Shown: piece by piece, positions 58,298 to 64,000 of the stretch
Numbering within the stretch: the first letter of the stretch is position 1
Layout of the letters: each line of letters opens with the position of its first letter
Assembly: GCA_020073205.1 (NCBI GenBank)
Contig: JAIQFR010000006.1
Coordinates: forward strand, 21,122 to 85,121
Reading direction: 5' to 3'
Origin: Terriglobia bacterium
Lineage (GTDB): Bacteria > Acidobacteriota > Polarisedimenticolia > Polarisedimenticolales > JAIQFR01
Length of the DNA: 64,000 nucleotides
Position numbers and translations under genes: made by a program
Notes under the pieces: generated by a model
Told to the model about the DNA's origin: nothing
The model's database searches: none
The model's input: only the letters and a program-made list of their open reading frames with translations

Positions 58298-60127
58298 CTA
58301 CCAGCCGCAGACCTTCCCGGCGTTCTGCTCGTCCAGCCACTTCTTGAGCGGCGCGAAGTAGTCGAGGATGGCCGTGGCGTCCATCCTGGTCTCGCCGGTC
58401 AACGTGGCCAGCGCCTCGGGCCAGGGCTTCGACTGCCCCATCTCGAGCATCCGGTTGAACTTCTCGCCGACCTTGCGGTTCCCGTAGATCGAGCAGCGGT
58501 GCAGCGGGCCGACGTAGCCGGCCTCCGCGCACATGGCGCGGTCGAACTGGAACTGGACGATGCCCGCGAGGAAGTAACGGGTGTACGGCGTGTTGGCGGG
58601 GACGTGGTACTTCGCGCCCGGGTCGAAGTCGGCCTCGCTGCGCGGGAGGGGCGGCGCGACCCCCTGGTACTTGCGTCTCAATTCCCACCACGCCTTGTTG
58701 TAGTCCGCCGGGCCGACCTCGCCCGAGAACACCTTCCACCGCCACTGGTCCACCAGGAGGCCGAACGGGAGGAAGGCCACCTTGTCCAGCGCCATCCGGA
58801 GCAGGACGCCGATGTCGCCACCGGCCGGCGGCGCCTTGTCGAGCAGGCCCACCTTCACCAGGTAATCGGGGGTGATGGAGAGGGCGATCGCGTCGCCGAT
58901 CGCCTCGTGGAACCCGTCGTGGGCGCCGCTCGCGAACAGGGGCGGCTGCTTGTCGTACGCGCGCTGGTAGAAATTGTGCCCCAGCTCGTGGTGGATCGTC
59001 GTGAAGTCCTCGCCGGTGACCTGGATGCACATCTTCAGCCGGAGGTCGTCCTTCCAGTCGATGTCCCAGGCGCTGGCGTGGCAGACCACGTCCCGGTCGC
59101 GGGGCTTCGTGAACAGCGAGCGCTCCCAGAAGGTCTTCGGGAGCGGAGCGAAGCCGAGGGAGGTGAAGAACCGCTCGCCGTACCGGACCATCTCCCGCTC
59201 GTCGATCTTCTTCGAGCGGAGCAGCGCGGTCACGTCGATCGAGGAGTCGTCCTTCGCCGCGGGCTTCACGAGGTCGTAGACGTTCCCCCATTCCTGGGCC
59301 CACATGTTCCCGAGGAGATGGGCCGGGATCGGCTTCCCGTCGGGAACCAGGCCGTTCCCGTACTTCTCCTGGAGCTTCGACCGCACGTAGCAGTGGAGCG
59401 ATTCATAGAGCGGCCGGACCTGCTCCCAGAGACGGTCCACCTCCTTCGCGAATTCGTCGGGAGGCATGTCGTACCCGGCGCGCCAGAGGGCGCCGAGATC
59501 GTGGAACCCCAGCTCCCTCGCCCCCTCGTTCGCGAGGGTCACGAACCGCTCGTACTTGGGACGGAGCGGGGGCGCGATGGCGTGCCACCCCTTCCAGAGG
59601 TCGAGCATCTCCGCGGGATCGCGGCTCGAGGCGAGGCGGGACTCGATCACGGTCAGGTCCATGCACGCCTTACCGGGCGGGCAGTACTGCCCCTTCCCGT
59701 ACGCGCCTTCCATGGACGCGGCGATCCGCGACAGCTCGGCCTGCTTCGCGGGATCGCTCGGGGCGACCAGCGACAGGGAGATCTTGAGGAGCGTGAGCTT
59801 CCGCGCGACGTCGCCGGGGAGCGCCAGGCCGTCGTACCGGTTCGCCTCCGACGCGAGCCTCATGGTCGCGGCGATGACCGCCTGGTGGGCGTCCGCGGCG
59901 ATCCTCTCCGTGTCGTCGGTGATGAACGTCGACTCCACCCAGGAGGCCCGCTCGGCGGCGGTCCAGAGGCCGAGCAGCTCGGACTCGGCGGCCTCGATGA
60001 ACCGCTGCGCCTCGGCCGGAGTGGCAGGGGATGGCGGGCCGCTGCCCGGATCGGCCATGGCCGGAAGGGCGAGCACGGCCAGGAAGAGCGGCAGCGCGAG
60101 GGATCGGCGCAGGGTCGAGCGATTCAT
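58298..60127 (-). CDS. Secreted M2 peptidyl-dipeptidase (ACE-like)
   Basis: Exported zinc peptidyl-dipeptidase of the angiotensin-converting-enzyme family (M2), 609 residues, with signal peptide RSLALPLFLAVLALPAMADP. The zinc site is HHELGHNFYQRAY, with His380, Glu381 and His384 of HELGH; the downstream Glu ligand lies in GFHEAIGDAIALS. Other family blocks: GYDMPPDEFAKEVDRLWEQ and HVPANTPYTRYFLAGIVQFQ. Removes C-terminal dipeptides, complementing the M16 protease and the M19/OPT pair elsewhere in the window. Start at 60127; an open extension upstream overlaps the sulfatase-TPR gene. Confidence 0.96.
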   Translation of the reverse strand: MNRSTLRRSLALPLFLAVLALPAMADPGSGPPSPATPAEAQRFIEAAESELLGLWTAAERASWVESTFITDDTERIAADAHQAVIAATMRLASEANRYDGLALPGDVARKLTLLKISLSLVAPSDPAKQAELSRIAASMEGAYGKGQYCPPGKACMDLTVIESRLASSRDPAEMLDLWKGWHAIAPPLRPKYERFVTLANEGARELGFHDLGALWRAGYDMPPDEFAKEVDRLWEQVRPLYESLHCYVRSKLQEKYGNGLVPDGKPIPAHLLGNMWAQEWGNVYDLVKPAAKDDSSIDVTALLRSKKIDEREMVRYGERFFTSLGFAPLPKTFWERSLFTKPRDRDVVCHASAWDIDWKDDLRLKMCIQVTGEDFTTIHHELGHNFYQRAYDKQPPLFASGAHDGFHEAIGDAIALSITPDYLVKVGLLDKAPPAGGDIGVLLRMALDKVAFLPFGLLVDQWRWKVFSGEVGPADYNKAWWELRRKYQGVAPPLPRSEADFDPGAKYHVPANTPYTRYFLAGIVQFQFDRAMCAEAGYVGPLHRCSIYGNRKVGEKFNRMLEMGQSKPWPEALATLTGETRMDATAILDYFAPLKKWLDEQNAGKVCGW

Positions 60128-60219
60128 GGCGGACTCTCCGTGGAGCGGGACGCCGCTCCTCCGAGGAACAGGGGATCGGTCAGTATAGCCGCTCCGGGGC
60201 CCGAATCGCCGCCTCGCGT

Positions 60220-62361
60220 TCAGCGGCCTGAGGGCGCGCCCTGCTCCAGGGCGCGGAGCTTCGCCTCGGCCTTGCTCCGCGCGCTCCCCTGGAGCATCGG
60301 TACGAGCTTCCTTAGCGCCGCGACCGCCTTCCCGCGATCTCCGAGCTTCTCCGCCGCGACCGCGAGGTTCACGAGGGCGATGGTCAGCTTCGGGTTGATC
60401 CTGAGCGCCCGCTCCCAGGCGTCCACCGCGCCCTTGACGTCGCCTTCCTGGGCCCGGATCACTCCCATCGCGTTCCACCCGTCCGGGAGGTACGCGTTCT
60501 CCGACAGCGCGCGCTCGAGCATCTTCCTCGCCTCGTCCGCCCGGCCGCGGTTCATCAGGAGCACCGCGAGGTCCACGCGGGCGGCGGGGTAGGTGGGGTC
60601 GAGCGCGAGCGCCTTGTCGAACCTCGCCTGCGCCTCGTCGTACCGCCCTTGCGCGGCCGCGACGGTGCCGAGCGCCTCCTGGGTCTCCGGGTTCCTCGAG
60701 TCGAGGCAATCGGAGAGCGCCGCCCACGCCTCGTCCGCCCGGCCGGCCTGGCTCAGCCCGCGCGCGAGCTGGATCTTCATCTTCTCGCCGCCGGTCCCCG
60801 TCGAGACCGCCTTCCGCAGCAACGAGAGGGCCTGATCGACGCGTCCCTGCTCCGCTTCGATCACGGCGAGCTGCATGTAGACGTTCGCCATGCCGGGGGC
60901 CCGCGCGAGGATCGACTCGAGGTCTCGGATCGCTCCCGGGGCGTCGTGTCCCTTCCGGTAGCGCAGCACGGCCTTGTTCACTTCCTCGTCGAGGAAGATC
61001 AGGTTCTTGGGATCGGAAGAGGCGTCGAAGCGCACCGGAGCGGGAGCCGGACCTGCGGCGAGATACCCGAGGGAGCGGAGCTTCTCCACCGTCTCCCGGT
61101 CGGGGGTCTCGCGTCCCGGGGCCTCGCGAGCCTCCGCCGGGATTCGGGAGGCGATCTCACGCTCGATCGCGGGGCTCGTGCGGGCGAGGTTCTTCGTCTC
61201 GCCGGGGTCGGCGGGCAAGTCGTACAGCTCGGCAACGGGCAGGTCGATCGCTTTCCGGCCCCCTTCGATCCTGCCGTAGAGCGGCGCCCACCCCCGGTTG
61301 AGCCACGCGGTGAGGGCCTCGAAATAGCTCGAAGCGTCGTCGCCGGCCGGGCCGAGGAGGGAACGCCCGGGCACTCCCGCCGGCGCGGAGAGGCCCAGCG
61401 CCCCGAGGACGGTGGGAAGGATGTCCACGTGCCGCGCGGGCCTCGGGTCGGAGCCCGGCGGGATCCTGCCGGGCGACCAGAGCACCAGCGGGATCCTGAG
61501 CGTCGACTCGTAGCAGAAGATGCCGTGGCTCTTCTCGCCGTGCTCGCCGAGCGACTCGCCGTGGTCGCCGGTGAACACCACGATCGGGGCGAGATCGCGG
61601 GATCGTTCCAGCGCCTCGACCACCGGGCGGATCTGCTCGTCGGCGAGGGCGACGTCTCCGAAGTACGGCGCCTTGGAGTAGCGGCTCTTGAACGGCTCCG
61701 GCGGATCGTACGGGTAGTGCGGCGTGAACACGTGGACCCAGAGGAACCGGGGCGCGTCCCGGTGGGCCTCCCACCAGGCCAGCGCCAGTCCGACCGTCAC
61801 GTCGCCGGGGCGCTCGGCCAGCCTCGAGGGATCTCCCGAGTACCCCTCGCACCGGTCGTCGTAGAAGTCGAACCCGCGCTTCAACCCGAATCGGCCGTCG
61901 AGAGTGAACGAGGAGACGAACGCTCCCGTGGCGTACCCCTCCCCTTTCAGGACGGTCGCGAGGGTCGGGACGTCGTCGCGGAGGACGAACCCCGCGTTGT
62001 CCCTGATCCCGTGCTGGTACGGGTAGAGGCCGGTCAGGATCGAGGCGTGCGACGGTAGCGTGATCACCGCGTGGGCGTGCGCCGAGGGGAACGCGCGCCC
62101 CTCGGAGGCGAGCCGGTCGAACGTCGGCGTCTTGACCCTTCCCGCGCCCGAGAAGCCGGTCGCGTCGAAGCGAAGCGTGTCGACGGTGATCAGCACGACG
62201 TCGGGACGCCGGCTCGCGAAGCGGAGTCGGGCGGGGGACTCGGAAGAAGCGGGCGCCGTCGGAGCTTCGCCCGGGCCGCAGGCGAAGAGGGCCGCTCCTG
62301 AGAGCGCCAGCGCGGCGAGCGCCGTTCCCGTGCGCCGATTCCCGCGGAGCATGGAAGGCAT
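60220..62361 (-). CDS. Sulfatase/phosphotransferase-fold lipoprotein with C-terminal TPRs
   Basis: A 713-residue lipoprotein (lipobox in [14 protein letters not shown]) with an alkaline-phosphatase-superfamily domain at ~60-500 and about six TPRs at ~560-713 ([20 protein letters not shown]). Metal ligands: [16 protein letters not shown] near the N-terminus and [18 protein letters not shown]. The nucleophile position of sulfatases, normally Cys/Ser in C/S-x-P-S-R, is Thr101 in [12 protein letters not shown]. Thr is the nucleophile in lipoteichoic-acid synthase-like phosphotransferases, so it may be a phosphotransferase or phosphatase rather than an active sulfatase. Start at 62361 or 62352. 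Confidence 0.85.
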   Translation of the reverse strand: MPSMLRGNRRTGTALAALALSGAALFACGPGEAPTAPASSESPARLRFASRRPDVVLITVDTLRFDATGFSGAGRVKTPTFDRLASEGRAFPSAHAHAVITLPSHASILTGLYPYQHGIRDNAGFVLRDDVPTLATVLKGEGYATGAFVSSFTLDGRFGLKRGFDFYDDRCEGYSGDPSRLAERPGDVTVGLALAWWEAHRDAPRFLWVHVFTPHYPYDPPEPFKSRYSKAPYFGDVALADEQIRPVVEALERSRDLAPIVVFTGDHGESLGEHGEKSHGIFCYESTLRIPLVLWSPGRIPPGSDPRPARHVDILPTVLGALGLSAPAGVPGRSLLGPAGDDASSYFEALTAWLNRGWAPLYGRIEGGRKAIDLPVAELYDLPADPGETKNLARTSPAIEREIASRIPAEAREAPGRETPDRETVEKLRSLGYLAAGPAPAPVRFDASSDPKNLIFLDEEVNKAVLRYRKGHDAPGAIRDLESILARAPGMANVYMQLAVIEAEQGRVDQALSLLRKAVSTGTGGEKMKIQLARGLSQAGRADEAWAALSDCLDSRNPETQEALGTVAAAQGRYDEAQARFDKALALDPTYPAARVDLAVLLMNRGRADEARKMLERALSENAYLPDGWNAMGVIRAQEGDVKGAVDAWERALRINPKLTIALVNLAVAAEKLGDRGKAVAALRKLVPMLQGSARSKAEAKLRALEQGAPSGR

Positions 62362-62428
62362 CTTAGCATCCCGTGTTACGATGCGGGCTTTCGACGGGGC
62401 GACCGGCCCCGGATGCCGGGAGGGAGGC

Positions 62429-63529
62429 GTGTCCGACTCCAAGAGCGGGTGGCTTTCCGGCAAGAAGATCGACCCCGAGCCGATCGCCAGGGGAATCGGC
62501 GCCGCGGACCTCGTGGACCAGGCGTTCCAGGCGTTCAACGCCGGACGTCTCGAAAGGGCCGCGCGGCTCCTGGTCGAGAGGATGCTCGAGCCCGGGAGCC
62601 GGGTCGGGATGAGCCTCTCGGGGGCGCTGACGCCGGCCGGCCTCGGCCGCTCCGCCCTGGTGCCGATGATCCGGGCCGGGTTCGCGGACTGGATCGTCTC
62701 CACCGGGGCGAACCTCTACCACGACGCCCACTTCGGGCTCGGCCTCGCCCTCCATCGCGGCGACCACCAGGTGGACGACCGCGTCCTGCGCGAGGAAGGC
62801 GTCGTCAGGATCTACGACGTCCTGTTCGACTACAAGGTGCTCCTCAAGACCGACGCCTACCTTCGCGAGGTGATGCTCGGCGCCGAGTTCCAGCGCGACA
62901 TGTCGTCCGCCGAGCTGCACTTCCTCCTCGGGAAGTACCTCGCGGCGCGCGAGGACGAGCTGGGGGTGCAGGACACCTGCGTGCTCACCGCCGCGTACCG
63001 GTGCGGCGTGCCGTGCTACACCTCGTCGCCGGGTGACTCCTCCATCGGGATGAACGTCGCCGAGCTGTGGCTCCGTAGCCGCGGCCCCAGGATCGACGTC
63101 TCGCGGGACGTCAACGAGACCGCGGCGATCGTGTACGAGGCGAAGCAGAGCGGCGGGACTTCGAGCGTGCTCATCCTGGGAGGCGGCTCGCCCAAGAACT
63201 TCGTCCTCCAGACGGAGCCCCACATCCAGGAGGTCCTCGGCCTGCCCAGCGCTGGGCACGACTACTTCGTCCAGGTCACCGACGCGCGCCCCGATACCGG
63301 CGGCCTATCCGGCGCGACCCCGAGCGAGGCGGTCTCGTGGGGGAAGGTGGATCCGGACAAGCTGCCGGACTCGGTGGTGGTCTACGGCGACAGCACCGTC
63401 GTGCTCCCGCTGCTCGTCGCCTACGCGCTGACGCGCCACGAGCCCCGTCCCCTCCGCCGCCTCTACGACGCCAGGGAGCGGATGCTCGACGCCCTTCGCC
63501 GGGATTTCGTCGCGAAGGCGAAGGGGTAG
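62429..63529 (+). CDS. Deoxyhypusine synthase family protein
   Basis: A 366-residue homologue of deoxyhypusine synthase, which in eukaryotes and archaea moves an aminobutyl group from spermidine to eIF5A. The NAD and spermidine blocks are intact: [60 protein letters not shown] and [20 protein letters not shown] with the catalytic Lys306 in SWGKVD. Bacteria normally lack eIF5A, so it may make homospermidine or modify another target. GTG 62429 has GGGAGG 5 nt upstream; an ATG at 62381 is an alternative. Confidence 0.9.
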   Translation: MSDSKSGWLSGKKIDPEPIARGIGAADLVDQAFQAFNAGRLERAARLLVERMLEPGSRVGMSLSGALTPAGLGRSALVPMIRAGFADWIVSTGANLYHDAHFGLGLALHRGDHQVDDRVLREEGVVRIYDVLFDYKVLLKTDAYLREVMLGAEFQRDMSSAELHFLLGKYLAAREDELGVQDTCVLTAAYRCGVPCYTSSPGDSSIGMNVAELWLRSRGPRIDVSRDVNETAAIVYEAKQSGGTSSVLILGGGSPKNFVLQTEPHIQEVLGLPSAGHDYFVQVTDARPDTGGLSGATPSEAVSWGKVDPDKLPDSVVVYGDSTVVLPLLVAYALTRHEPRPLRRLYDARERMLDALRRDFVAKAKG

Positions 63530-63554
63530 GCTTCTCCGCGGCGCCGCGCCGAAG

Positions 63555-64000
63555 ATGGAAGGAGCTCGGCGGCGGATTAGAGCGGCGCTGGCGCGGCACG
63601 GGTGGCCGCTCTGCCTGTTCCTGCTCTCCGCGGCCCTGCGCGGGATCCACCTCGCGAACGTCGTCGACTCGAAGTACTTCACCCATCTCGGCCTGGATCC
63701 GCTGTTCTTCGACGAGTGGGCGAGGAGGATCGCGGCGGGGGACTGGCTGGGAGGCGGGATCTTCTACCAGGACCCGCTCTACCCGTACTTCCTCGGGACG
63801 CTCTACGCGCTGTTCGGCGCCAGCCACGTCGCCGCCGTTTCCGTGCAGCTCATCCTCGGCTCGCTCGTCGCCCCGATGGTCTTCCTGGCGTCCGATGGGT
63901 GGTTCGGACGGCGCGGGGCGATCGTATCGGGCTTCCTCGCCGCGACGTACCTCCCGTCCATCTACTACGAGGCGATCCTGCTCAAGACCTGGATGGACGT
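63555..64000 (+). CDS. GT39/ArnT-like membrane glycosyltransferase, partial (cut by window edge)
   Basis: Open from ATG 63555 to the window end (about 148 codons, no stop). It begins with a basic cap (MEGARRRIRAALARHGW) and first helix, then an acidic periplasmic loop LDPLFFDEWARRIAAGDWLG followed by YQDPLYPYFLGTLYALFGAS, the pattern of GT-C mannosyl/aminoarabinose transferases, and further hydrophobic segments. No strong ribosome binding site is visible. Follows the deoxyhypusine synthase homologue by 25 bp. The complete length and any TPR tail lie outside the window. Confidence 0.75.
   Translation, partial: MEGARRRIRAALARHGWPLCLFLLSAALRGIHLANVVDSKYFTHLGLDPLFFDEWARRIAAGDWLGGGIFYQDPLYPYFLGTLYALFGASHVAAVSVQLILGSLVAPMVFLASDGWFGRRGAIVSGFLAATYLPSIYYEAILLKTWMD

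Noticed and set aside
1-64000. CRISPR arrays, intact tRNA, rRNA, integrase or transposase genes
   Set aside because: None found: no regularly spaced repeats and no transposase/integrase-like protein; the only mobile-like signs are the 27-bp inverted repeat element and the tRNA relic.

Overview
The window is 64 kb of GC-rich bacterial chromosome with densely packed genes, many four-base ATGA/GTGA overlaps, and strong GGAGG ribosome binding sites. The gene mix includes M2, M16 and M19 peptidases with an OPT peptide transporter, TMTC-like TPR membrane proteins, sulfatase-TPR and TPR-CHAT proteins, a bacterial deoxyhypusine synthase homologue, ECF sigma/anti-sigma and a giant RHS protein. This suggests an uncultured or environmental Acidobacteriota-like bacterium with a two-membrane envelope. 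That placement is an inference from gene content; no rRNA or complete tRNA is present to test it.

Left part (1-14.9 kb): an overlapping signalling operon (SpoIIE-type phosphatase, LytS-type kinase, LytTR regulator); a Lon-N-domain protein; a rhodanese-methyltransferase fusion; the DNA repair pair nth/polX with a RibD-type reductase; a secreted M16 protease; an O-methyltransferase; a 161-bp element bounded by perfect 27-bp inverted repeats; and an HD-domain / class V aminotransferase / purine permease run.

Accessory stretch (14.9-21.3 kb): looser packing and less GC-biased codon choice. It holds two secreted proteins (a DUF4344-like metallopeptidase and a protein with three pseudopilin-like modules), a damaged tRNA-Leu-like sequence, and directly behind it a vsr - C5-cytosine methyltransferase - uncharacterised protein operon, read as a restriction-modification cassette.

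Middle (21.4-28.8 kb): Fur regulator, adenosine-specific kinase, CNNM/CorC-type transporter, a GIY-YIG nuclease with a degenerate exonuclease domain, a CDF metal exporter with three cytoplasmic modules, a hypothetical gene and mtgA. Then (28.9-43.7 kb) a second accessory-looking block: a secreted TPR-CHAT protease, convergent to an ECF sigma/anti-sigma pair, which is divergent from a 3118-residue secreted beta-helix/RHS/thrombospondin-3 protein.

Right part (43.7-64 kb): pgi, a TMTC-like TPR protein, the modABC molybdate transporter, a GNAT acetyltransferase, a DUF2059-like protein, M19 dipeptidase plus OPT transporter, a lipoprotein, a cupin and a MocA-like nucleotidyltransferase, a polytopic membrane protein divergent from an HprK-like kinase, an M2 peptidase, a sulfatase-TPR lipoprotein, a deoxyhypusine synthase homologue, and the start of a GT39-like membrane protein. 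The most unusual loci are the vsr/dcm/unknown cassette behind the tRNA relic, the CHAT/ECF/giant RHS block, and several unusual domain arrangements (triple pseudopilin, triple CDF tail, inactive-looking exonuclease fused to GIY-YIG).
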